Of a stretch of DNA of 13,825 bases, positions 1 through 6,387 are shown piece by piece. The stretch's first letter is position 1. Every line of letters begins with the position of its first letter. The DNA lies in contig JABIZW010000248.1 of NCBI GenBank assembly GCA_018666295.1, positions 1-13,825 of the forward strand, read 5' to 3'. The stretch comes from Halieaceae bacterium. GTDB lineage: Bacteria > Pseudomonadota > Gammaproteobacteria > Pseudomonadales > Halieaceae. The position numbers and the translations under genes are program-made. The notes under the pieces were generated by a model. It made no database searches, was not told the DNA's origin, and worked only from the letters and a program-made list of their open reading frames with translations.

Positions 1-705
1 CATGACTGGGGTGGTCCAATCGCTCTCACGACGGCCCTGCTCTCCCCTGAGCGCGTTTATGCTACCGGCTCGTTATCAGTTCCCCACTTAACACGCCCCC
101 CGCTACCGACTCTGGATTTGTGGCGAGCGATTTATGAGGACCGATTTTTCTATCAGCTGTACTTTCTCAATGAAGGCACGGCTGAGGCCGAGTTCGAGGC
201 TGATTTGGAGACATCGCTGTTCCTCGTTTATACCGCAATCGATGCTCGCGGCATGAGACATCAACACCACAATAAACAAGGTGGATTTCTGGGTCTTAAA
301 GCCGCCGATGCCAAACTGCTCGACGGTATGACGCACTTTGAGACTTTCCCCGACTGGTTTTCACAGACAGATCTTGATTACCTCGTCAGCCAATTTCAAC
401 TCAGTGGAAAACGCGGTCCTTACAACCGTTATCGGGCACAGAACCTCGATTGGGAGCAGCTCGCACACCTGAGCGACACGAAGATTTCACAACCCGCGTT
501 TTTCATTACCGGAGAGCTGGATCCAGTCAGTCACTTCGTCCCTCTGAGTACGAGCTTTTTAGAGCATGTCAAAAAGAACTACGAAAACCTAGTCATTGCC
601 AAAGAGCTGCCGAATGTTGGCCATTGGACTGCGGAAGAGGCTCCCGATGAGGTCAATCGAATACTGCTCGACTTTTTATCTCGGATCGATCACTCACGTC
701 GCTAG
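1..705 (+). CDS. Epoxide-hydrolase-like alpha/beta hydrolase (5' end missing)
   Basis: The 3' part of an alpha/beta-hydrolase, open from base 1 to the TAG at 703-705 (234 residues in view). The fragment opens with HDWGGP, the nucleophile-elbow motif of soluble epoxide hydrolases, making Asp2 of the fragment the likely nucleophile. The cap region follows with FFYQLYF (about residues 49-55), a TAEAE stretch, and RGPYNRYR near residue 144; epoxide hydrolases place their ring-opening tyrosines in such segments. GELDPVS carries the probable charge-relay Asp (about 174), and NVGHW the catalytic His (about 208). Together these support epoxide hydrolysis to diols (EC 3.3.2.-), although the substrate cannot be read from sequence. 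A haloalkane dehalogenase is less likely because of the paired cap tyrosines and HDWGG. The N-terminal part with the oxyanion-hole HGxP motif lies outside the window. The gene converges on cysS with a 12-bp gap and no clear terminator. Confidence 0.85.
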   Translation, partial: HDWGGPIALTTALLSPERVYATGSLSVPHLTRPPLPTLDLWRAIYEDRFFYQLYFLNEGTAEAEFEADLETSLFLVYTAIDARGMRHQHHNKQGGFLGLKAADAKLLDGMTHFETFPDWFSQTDLDYLVSQFQLSGKRGPYNRYRAQNLDWEQLAHLSDTKISQPAFFITGELDPVSHFVPLSTSFLEHVKKNYENLVIAKELPNVGHWTAEEAPDEVNRILLDFLSRIDHSRR

Positions 706-717
706 ACGACTATTTGA

Positions 718-2091
718 CTAGGCTCTTCGCCACGTCGAGCCCGATGCACTGTCTTCAATAACAACGCCCGAATTATTCAGCTCGTCACGAATGGCGTCTG
801 CGCGCGCAAAGTCTTTTGCCGCCTTCGCACTTGTGCGTTCTGTTAAAAGCGTCTCAATTGTGTCTGCTGATAAGGTCTCCGTTCCCCTAAGCTCGAACCA
901 CGCAACAGGGTCATTCGAGAGAATTCCGAGAGCGGCACCTCCGGCAAGCAAAGCGCTCTTAGCGGCCACGCGCGCGTCTCCGCCTGACTTGTTCAAGGCT
1001 TTTGCCAATTGGTGCAGCTCGGCGATCGCGGCAGGCGAATTGAGGTCATCCAGCAGCGCTCTAAATACCGGTGACGTCTCAACCGGCGAGGCTTGAGCGG
1101 CGACATCACCGGCATTTCTCAACGCCAAGTAAAAGCTGTCTAAGGTGGACTGTGCACTACTGAGAAGTTGCTCAGAAAAGTTAAGTGGCGATCGGTAGTG
1201 GGCCGACAATAGTGCGAACCTCAGTGTCTCGCCCGCATAGTGGTCCAGAAGTTCTCGCACCGTTTTGACATTGCCGAGGCTCTTGGACATCTTTTCCCCG
1301 TTCATATCGACGTAGGCGTTGTGCATCCAAATACCAACAAAGTCATCGTCATAACCGCAACAGCTTTGCGCGCGCTCGTTCTCGTGGTGTGGGAAGATCA
1401 AATCTCGCCCACCTCCATGAATATCAATATTGTCGCCGAGATGATCGTGAATCATAGCCGAGCACTCTAAATGCCACCCCGGCCGTCCGCGCCCATAAGG
1501 ACTCTCCCAACCCGGCTCGTCATCGCTGGAGGGCTTCCACAACACAAAATCACCCGGATGTCGTTTGTAAGACGCGACCTCAACGCGAGCACCTGCCAAC
1601 ATGTCGTCGAGATTACGTCCACTGAGTGCGCCGTAGTCGGGCATAGACGTGACGTCGAATAACACGTGACCCTCGGCCTCGTAGGCATGTCCGCGGTCAA
1701 TAAGACGATGGGCAAGATCAAGCATCGCACCGACGTTCTCTGTCGCCTGTGGCTCTAATGTCGGCGGCAGCGCATTGAGTGCGCACATGTCCTCTCGAAA
1801 CTTCCCTGTAAACTCTTGCGTGACGGTCGAAATATCAGTGCCTCGCTCTTTAGCAGCAGTGATGATTCTATCGTCAATGTCTGTGATGTTGCGCGCGTAC
1901 GTCACCTTTGGGTAAAGGCTCCGCAAAACCCGAAATAAGGTATCAAAGACGACAACGGGGCGTGCATTTCCAATGTGCGCCAGGTTGTACACCGTCGGGC
2001 CGCAGACATAGAATTTGATATGCGTTGCATCAACAGGCGTAAATACCGCTTTAACGCCACTCTCACTGTTCGTCAGAAAAAGCTCAGTCAT
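718..2091 (-). CDS. cysS: Cysteinyl-tRNA synthetase
   Basis: Class I aminoacyl-tRNA synthetase that charges tRNA-Cys with cysteine using ATP, in the cytoplasm. At 457 residues it is of normal length. The N-terminal catalytic domain shows YVCGPTVY followed by the HIGH-type motif HIGN (residues 39-42). KMSKS is intact at 267-271. The zinc-site ligands known from the E. coli enzyme are present as Cys30, Cys210 (HLECSAM), His235 and Glu239 (FPHHENE); this zinc site selects cysteine over serine. The C-terminal part is the helical anticodon-binding region. The ATG at 2089-2091 lies inside the end of glnS, overlapping by 8 bp, with only a weak GTGGGTG ribosome-binding site upstream. Translation is therefore probably coupled to glnS, and both are read from one message. 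Identification is secure. Confidence 0.97.
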   Translation of the reverse strand: MTELFLTNSESGVKAVFTPVDATHIKFYVCGPTVYNLAHIGNARPVVVFDTLFRVLRSLYPKVTYARNITDIDDRIITAAKERGTDISTVTQEFTGKFREDMCALNALPPTLEPQATENVGAMLDLAHRLIDRGHAYEAEGHVLFDVTSMPDYGALSGRNLDDMLAGARVEVASYKRHPGDFVLWKPSSDDEPGWESPYGRGRPGWHLECSAMIHDHLGDNIDIHGGGRDLIFPHHENERAQSCCGYDDDFVGIWMHNAYVDMNGEKMSKSLGNVKTVRELLDHYAGETLRFALLSAHYRSPLNFSEQLLSSAQSTLDSFYLALRNAGDVAAQASPVETSPVFRALLDDLNSPAAIAELHQLAKALNKSGGDARVAAKSALLAGGAALGILSNDPVAWFELRGTETLSADTIETLLTERTSAKAAKDFARADAIRDELNNSGVVIEDSASGSTWRRA

Positions 2092-3736
2092 TAGTCACCC
2101 ACGTATCGCGCAAACCAATCACTTTATTGAATACAGGTTGCTCGTTACTGTGGTCATAACGATCCGCAATAAAATAGCCCTCGCGTTCAAACTGATAACG
2201 TGCCTCAGGGACTGCATGCGCCAACGAAGCCTCGAGAAAAGCCGTGGCTGTCGTCAACGAATTATGATTAATCACTTGATCGAAATCTTCGGCGCTAGAG
2301 GGATCTGAAACCGCAAATAACCGGTCATAACTGCGAATTTCGGCCTCGACAGCATTCGACTGATCGACCCAATGAATTACGCCTTTCGCCTTGACGCCGT
2401 CATCCGGATCTTCACCAAGCGTTTGAGGGACCACGGTGGCGTAAACCTTCGTAACTTCGCCGTGGACATCCACGTCGCAACGCTCTGCCTCGATCACATA
2501 ACCGCCGCGCAGCCGAACCCGTTTACCCACCACGAGGCGTTTAAATTTCTTGTTAGCCTCCTGTCTAAAGTCCTCCCGATCGATCCAAATGTTGCGACTC
2601 AGGGTGACCTCTCTTCGACCCATAGTCTCGTCCGCGGGATGATTCGCAACACTCAATATCTCAGTTGCCGCTAAATTTGTGAGCTCAAGCGCCAGTGGAT
2701 TCAGTACCGCCATGGCACGTGGTGCGCGGACATTGAGATCATTACGCACGGCGCTCTCAAGCATACCGACGTCGACCACACCGTCCGAGCGTGACGTCCC
2801 CACCTCCTCGCAAAAGTGCCGCAACGCCTCGGGTGAGTAACCGCGGCGACGCATACCGGCAATTGTCGGCATTCTAGGATCATCCCAGCCGGCGACGGCG
2901 CCTGAATCGACCAGTAACTTTAACTTTCGCTTACTCGTTACCGTGTAATTGACATTCAAACGCGCAAATTCGTATTGACGGGGGCGCGAGGGAACGGGCA
3001 AGCACTCAATAAACCAGTCGTAAAGCGGCTTATGATCTTCAAACTCAAGCGTGCAAATTGAATGTGAAATCCCCTCAATCGCATCCTCTTGCCCGTGTGC
3101 AAAATCGTAAGTGGGATAGATCACCCAGTCGTCGCCCGTCTGATGGTGGGTCACGCGACGAATGCGATACAGCGTGGGATCGCGGAGATTGATGTTCGGT
3201 GATGACATATCAATCTTTGCCCGCAACACGCGTGCACCATCTTGGTACTCTCCCGCTCGCATCGCTTCGAACAACGCCCTATTTTCTTCGACTGTTCGGT
3301 CTCTATAGGGGCTGTTTTTCCCAGGCTCGGTGAGCGTTCCACGATAGGTTCGTGCTTGGTCAGCACTCAAATCGCAAACATAGGCTCTTCCGGTATCGAT
3401 CAAAAAGACTGCCCATTCAAACAACTGACCAAAATAGCTCGACGCGTAAAGGGTTTCACCCTGCCACTCGTAACCCAGCCACCGAACATCCTCCTCAATG
3501 GCATCTATAAAGGTCTGGCTCTCCTTTTCAGGATTCGTGTCGTCAAACCGAAGATTACAGCGACCACCGTACTGCTGCGCCAAGCCAAAGTTCACAGTAA
3601 TTGACTTGGCGTGACCGATATGGAGAAAACCATTGGGTTCTGGCGGAAACCGCGTGACGACCCGATCGACGAGCCCCTGATCAAGATCACTTTGAATTTG
3701 GGTTCTCAGAAAATTGCTGCGAAGTTCTGTATCCAT
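2084..3736 (-). CDS. glnS: Glutaminyl-tRNA synthetase
   Basis: Class Ic synthetase that charges tRNA-Gln directly with glutamine (EC 6.1.1.18), 550 residues, close to the E. coli length. The start of the Rossmann fold reads RFPPEPNG followed by HIGH (residues 39-42), and RFDDTNPEKE follows, all typical of the GlnRS/GluRS group. The GlnRS-specific region WDDPRMPT lies downstream of the signature lysine loop, and the C-terminal anticodon-binding beta barrels end in LRDTW. The KMSKS-equivalent loop reads VTSKR (266-270), where E. coli has VMSKR; the lysine is kept. The ATG at 3734-3736 has a GAAAGG ribosome-binding site about 8 bases upstream. This is the first gene of a glnS-cysS pair. Having GlnRS implies that Gln-tRNA need not be made by the GatCAB transamidation route. 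Confidence 0.97.
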   Translation of the reverse strand: MDTELRSNFLRTQIQSDLDQGLVDRVVTRFPPEPNGFLHIGHAKSITVNFGLAQQYGGRCNLRFDDTNPEKESQTFIDAIEEDVRWLGYEWQGETLYASSYFGQLFEWAVFLIDTGRAYVCDLSADQARTYRGTLTEPGKNSPYRDRTVEENRALFEAMRAGEYQDGARVLRAKIDMSSPNINLRDPTLYRIRRVTHHQTGDDWVIYPTYDFAHGQEDAIEGISHSICTLEFEDHKPLYDWFIECLPVPSRPRQYEFARLNVNYTVTSKRKLKLLVDSGAVAGWDDPRMPTIAGMRRRGYSPEALRHFCEEVGTSRSDGVVDVGMLESAVRNDLNVRAPRAMAVLNPLALELTNLAATEILSVANHPADETMGRREVTLSRNIWIDREDFRQEANKKFKRLVVGKRVRLRGGYVIEAERCDVDVHGEVTKVYATVVPQTLGEDPDDGVKAKGVIHWVDQSNAVEAEIRSYDRLFAVSDPSSAEDFDQVINHNSLTTATAFLEASLAHAVPEARYQFEREGYFIADRYDHSNEQPVFNKVIGLRDTWVTND

Positions 3737-3887
3737 GGGCCTGACCTTTCTACGAGGCGCGAGTTTATCAAGTGATGGGGATCAAGTCAGTTGCACTTAA
3801 GCGCACGAGGCTGGTAGTAATTTACTCGAATGCTTTTGAACGACCCTGTATGATCCGCGCTTTCCCATTTTATAGACGGTATCCGGC
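3737..3887. promoter_or_regulatory. Divergent intergenic region, glnS / ppiB
   Basis: This 151-bp gap between divergently transcribed glnS and ppiB must hold promoters for both. On the plus strand a TATGAT (3849-3854) could be a -10 box for ppiB, but I see no good -35 hexamer 16-18 bp upstream. On the minus strand TTGATC and TTGATAAACT sequences occur upstream of glnS, but their spacing is too short for a standard sigma-70 promoter. No riboswitch or clear operator was recognised. Confidence 0.3.
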
Positions 3888-4400
3888 ATGGCAATGACAC
3901 GCGTATTAGTAAAAACTCTTCTCGGTGACATGACACTCGAATTAGACGGAGACAAGGCGCCCGCAACGGTGGCCAACTTTGTAGCATACGCAGAAAGCGG
4001 GCACTACGACGGCACTATTTTTCATCGCGTGATTAACAACTTTATGATTCAAGGTGGCGGATTCGACGCGGATATGAGTCAGAAAACATCAAACGATCCG
4101 ATCCAAAACGAGGCAAACAACGGGCTTAAAAATGACCGTGGCACGGTCGCCATGGCGCGAACAATGGACCCACACTCGGCCACTGCACAGTTTTTTATCA
4201 ATGTCTCTGACAACGACTTCTTAAATTTTTCGGGCGAAAACATGCAGGGCTGGGGCTATGCGGTATTTGGTCGTGTGGTCGCCGGCGAAGACGTGCTCGA
4301 TAAGATTCGCGTCGTGCCCACAGGCAGCCAAGCAGGTCACCAGGACGTACCCAACGACCCGATTGTTATCGAGTCCGTGTCGGTACTCGCTGACGCATAA
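3888..4400 (+). CDS. ppiB: Cytoplasmic cyclophilin-type peptidyl-prolyl isomerase
   Basis: Cyclophilin that speeds cis-trans isomerisation of X-Pro bonds during folding (EC 5.2.1.8). It has 170 residues against 164 in E. coli PpiB. The active-site strand FHRVINNFMIQGGGF (about 45-59) includes the catalytic Arg47. EANNGLKN, the MART...SATAQFFIN core (about 89-105) and FLNFSGE...GWGYAVFG follow in the family order. There is no signal peptide, so this is the cytoplasmic form and not the periplasmic PpiA. The ATG at 3888 is used here; a second ATG at 3894 is equally compatible with the alignment, and neither has a strong ribosome-binding site. The stop codon overlaps the lpxH start, so the two are co-transcribed, an order also known from Pseudomonas. 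Confidence 0.95.
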   Translation: MAMTRVLVKTLLGDMTLELDGDKAPATVANFVAYAESGHYDGTIFHRVINNFMIQGGGFDADMSQKTSNDPIQNEANNGLKNDRGTVAMARTMDPHSATAQFFINVSDNDFLNFSGENMQGWGYAVFGRVVAGEDVLDKIRVVPTGSQAGHQDVPNDPIVIESVSVLADA

Positions 4401-5110
4401 TGGCCAACACCCTCTTCGTCAGTGATCTGCATCTGAGTGAAGAGACGGCGCATATCGAGCAAGGTTTCTATCGATTCCTAAATAACGAAGGTGAGATCTC
4501 TCGCCTTTTTTTATTGGGCGATATTTTTGAAGCCTGGATTGGTGATGACGATAACAGCGATCTTGCGAAACGTTTCGCCCACGCATTAACTGCACGTGCT
4601 CAGCGGGGGACACGTATTTTCTTTACCCCTGGTAATCGAGATTTTTTACTAGGCGGAAACTACCTGTCACAGTTTGGTGGCACGCGGCTCGAAGACGAGG
4701 TCTGTGTAGAGGTCGCAGGCTCGCAAGCGCTGCTGATGCACGGCGATACACTGTGCACTGACGACACCGACTACCTCAAATTCAGAGCGCTTGTTCACAG
4801 TCCCCAGTGGCAGGCGGAAATGCTAGCAAAACCCCTCGAGGAACGTCGTGCGTTGGCTCAGCAACTGCGCGCCATGAGCATGAATGCGGCCAGTAACAAG
4901 GCAGAAGACATTATGGACGTCAACGACCTGGCGGTCGAGGACGCCCTCGAGCGACATTGTGTGACTCGTTTAATACACGGCCACACGCACAGACCCCAGC
5001 GTCACCGTCTGGCTGATGCGGAGCGCATTGTCTTGGGCGACTGGACGTCTACCGGCTGGTGCTTGCGCGACGACGGAGCTACGTTAGCGCTCGAGCAATT
5101 TCCACTTTAG
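4400..5110 (+). CDS. lpxH: UDP-2,3-diacylglucosamine diphosphatase
   Basis: Calcineurin-like metallophosphoesterase that hydrolyses UDP-2,3-diacylglucosamine to lipid X and UMP, the fourth step of lipid A synthesis, at the cytoplasmic face of the inner membrane. It has 236 residues, near the usual 240. All expected dimanganese ligands are visible at positions like those of E. coli LpxH: Asp9 and His11 (SDLHLS), Asp41 (LLGDIFE), Asn79 (PGNRDF), His114 (MHGDTL), and His195 and His197 (HGHTHRP). The ATG shares its first base with the last base of the ppiB stop (TAATG) and has no strong ribosome-binding site, suggesting translational coupling. The gene ends directly against the stop of miaE on the other strand. 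Confidence 0.96.
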   Translation: MANTLFVSDLHLSEETAHIEQGFYRFLNNEGEISRLFLLGDIFEAWIGDDDNSDLAKRFAHALTARAQRGTRIFFTPGNRDFLLGGNYLSQFGGTRLEDEVCVEVAGSQALLMHGDTLCTDDTDYLKFRALVHSPQWQAEMLAKPLEERRALAQQLRAMSMNAASNKAEDIMDVNDLAVEDALERHCVTRLIHGHTHRPQRHRLADAERIVLGDWTSTGWCLRDDGATLALEQFPL

Positions 5111-5719
5111 TTACAGCGCGGGGACGCCACTATGAAAACGCATCTCCATGTCCTCGCCTTCAATTAGCTGCTTCTCTAATACTCGAAATACGTCTAGCCT
5201 CTCAGCGACGGCGGCGGAAGACTCGACTTTGTGTGCAAGCGCAAGGTAGTCACTGAAGTGACGCGATTCGCTTTTCAGAAGCGAGCCATAAAAGTCACTG
5301 AGCTCTCGATCGACGTGTGGCGCCAGCGCTGCAAAACGCTCGCAAGATCGTGCCTCAATCAGCGCACCCACAATCAACGTATCGACAAGCTTGTGCGGCT
5401 CCTTTTTCCTCACACTGGTGTGCAGCGACTGAGCATACCGTGACGCAGTGACTGTCTCGTATCGAATGCCGCGCTGTGTCATGAGCTTGAGTACCTGCTC
5501 AAAGTGACGCAACTCCTCCCGGGCCAGCCGCGACATCTTATTTAACAAAGCTGTGTTTTCTGTATAACGGTGCATCAGGCTCATGGCCGTCGCCGCAGCT
5601 TTTTTCTCGCAGTTTGCGTGATCGATGAGTAAAACAGGTAAGGACTCAACCGCAACCTCCACCCAAGACGCGGGTGTTCTGCAGGGTAGGAAGTCGTAGA
5701 TACGGGATAAGTCGGTCAT
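5111..5719 (-). CDS. miaE: tRNA-(ms2io6A)-hydroxylase
   Basis: Non-haem diiron monooxygenase that hydroxylates the isopentenyl group of ms2i6A at tRNA position 37, giving ms2io6A, using O2 and electrons. It has 202 residues from the ATG at 5717-5719. The ferritin-like four-helix fold shows the two expected metal half-sites: Glu38 (NCEKKAA) with Glu69-x2-His72 (REELRHFE), and Glu122 (IEARS) with Glu151-x2-His154 (SESRHF). The open frame continues 32 codons upstream, but that extension overlaps the coding end of the DUF1289 gene and has no family similarity, so MTDLSRIYDF is taken as the start. No strong ribosome-binding site precedes it. The 19-bp gap to the DUF1289 gene upstream indicates one operon. 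MiaE depends on prior modification by MiaA and MiaB, which are not in view. Confidence 0.93.
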   Translation of the reverse strand: MTDLSRIYDFLPCRTPASWVEVAVESLPVLLIDHANCEKKAAATAMSLMHRYTENTALLNKMSRLAREELRHFEQVLKLMTQRGIRYETVTASRYAQSLHTSVRKKEPHKLVDTLIVGALIEARSCERFAALAPHVDRELSDFYGSLLKSESRHFSDYLALAHKVESSAAVAERLDVFRVLEKQLIEGEDMEMRFHSGVPAL

Positions 5720-5738
5720 CGTTATTCGTCTTGTTTCG

Positions 5739-6227
5739 TCATTTTCCGGCAAAAAGGTCGGGGGTCGCCAGATAGCGATCATAGTGCGCGGTAGACAGCA
5801 CCCAAAAGTCCTCATCGATCTGATCGCGCAGTTGTAAAAGCGTCAGGTCCGCCCACTCACCGTGCACTCTAAACCCGTACTTGCTGGCATCTTTTATTTG
5901 ACCTGCGCCCGCGCGCAGGAGCTGAAATAGCCAGCAATATTCATCGTGGTCAGCAGCATAGCGCACTTGCTGTGTATCCAACTGCCATTTCAATAGCTCA
6001 CGGTCCGTCACCGTACATTTAAGCGCACATGCTTGTGACAAAAACCCCGATAACCGCTTGTCAACAAAGCGCTTCTCCTCTTGGGTGTACCCGTTCCAGT
6101 CAATCACCTCATGGCTGAAGCGCTTGCAACCCCGGCACACACTGTCACCAATGCCCGTCGAACACACACCAATGCAGGGTGTTCGTATGGGTTCGAGATT
6201 AATTTGAGGAGAATTACCCGTCGACAT
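5739..6227 (-). CDS. DUF1289 domain protein with an uncharacterised C-terminal domain
   Basis: A 162-residue protein of unknown function. Residues 16-65 match the DUF1289 family (E. coli YdhL type): TPCIGVC, then CRGCKRF, then an IDW and EEKR segment. The four cysteines are spaced C18-x3-C22-x8-C31-x2-C34, a likely Fe-S or zinc site, inferred from the pattern alone. Three more cysteines occur at 67, 71 and 98. Typical DUF1289 proteins are short, often under about 90 residues. Here about 90 further residues follow (about 73-162), rich in aromatic and acidic residues and with no motif I recognise. The ATG at 6225-6227 is preferred over an in-frame GTG at 6251, as the DUF1289 match begins soon after it; neither has a clear ribosome-binding site. 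It lies 19 bp upstream of miaE, so a shared function is possible but unproven. Confidence 0.8.
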   Translation of the reverse strand: MSTGNSPQINLEPIRTPCIGVCSTGIGDSVCRGCKRFSHEVIDWNGYTQEEKRFVDKRLSGFLSQACALKCTVTDRELLKWQLDTQQVRYAADHDEYCWLFQLLRAGAGQIKDASKYGFRVHGEWADLTLLQLRDQIDEDFWVLSTAHYDRYLATPDLFAGK

Positions 6228-6280
6228 GACGCGAGAGTCTAGGATAAACACCGCATGAATGCACAGAATTGATCGAATCG

Positions 6281-6290
6281 CTGTCGACAG
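6281..6290. promoter_or_regulatory. Perfect 10-bp palindrome at the acnB promoter
   Basis: CTGTCGACAG is its own reverse complement and covers the putative -35 box of acnB. Its position would suit a repressor site, but a 10-bp palindrome can occur by chance and I do not recognise it as a known operator. Confidence 0.25.
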
Positions 6291-6310
6291 ACCTGGTCAC
6301 AAGCTATAAT
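6284..6310 (+). promoter_or_regulatory. Putative sigma-70 promoter of acnB
   Basis: A consensus -10 box TATAAT (6305-6310) is preceded by TCGACA (6284-6289), a five-of-six match to TTGACA, with a shorter than usual 15-bp spacer. A start near 6317 would give a leader of roughly 70 bases before the acnB GTG. That leader begins with a small possible hairpin, GCGCC (6315-6319) pairing with GGCGC (6329-6333). Confidence 0.55.
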
Positions 6311-6387
6311 TTCTGCGCCACAAAAAAGGGCGCGCTTAAAAACACCGAGCCGACGCCGTCACACATTCTGGGGAAGAGGAAAATTCC

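Noticed and set aside
698..710. Possible terminator hairpin between the epoxide hydrolase gene and cysS
   Set aside because: Only a 4-bp stem (GTCG/CGAC) with no proper T run on either strand.
3242..3604. 120-codon open frame on the plus strand inside glnS
   Set aside because: Antisense to a certain gene, with low-information sequence, no family motif and no ribosome-binding site of note; a shadow frame.
5720..5815. N-terminal extension of the miaE frame by 32 codons
   Set aside because: It overlaps the coding end of the DUF1289 gene and has no MiaE-like sequence; the ATG at 5719 gives the standard family N-terminus.
6228..6251. GTG at 6251 as the start of the DUF1289 gene
   Set aside because: No ribosome-binding site, and the extra eight residues add nothing to the domain; the ATG at 6227 is simpler.
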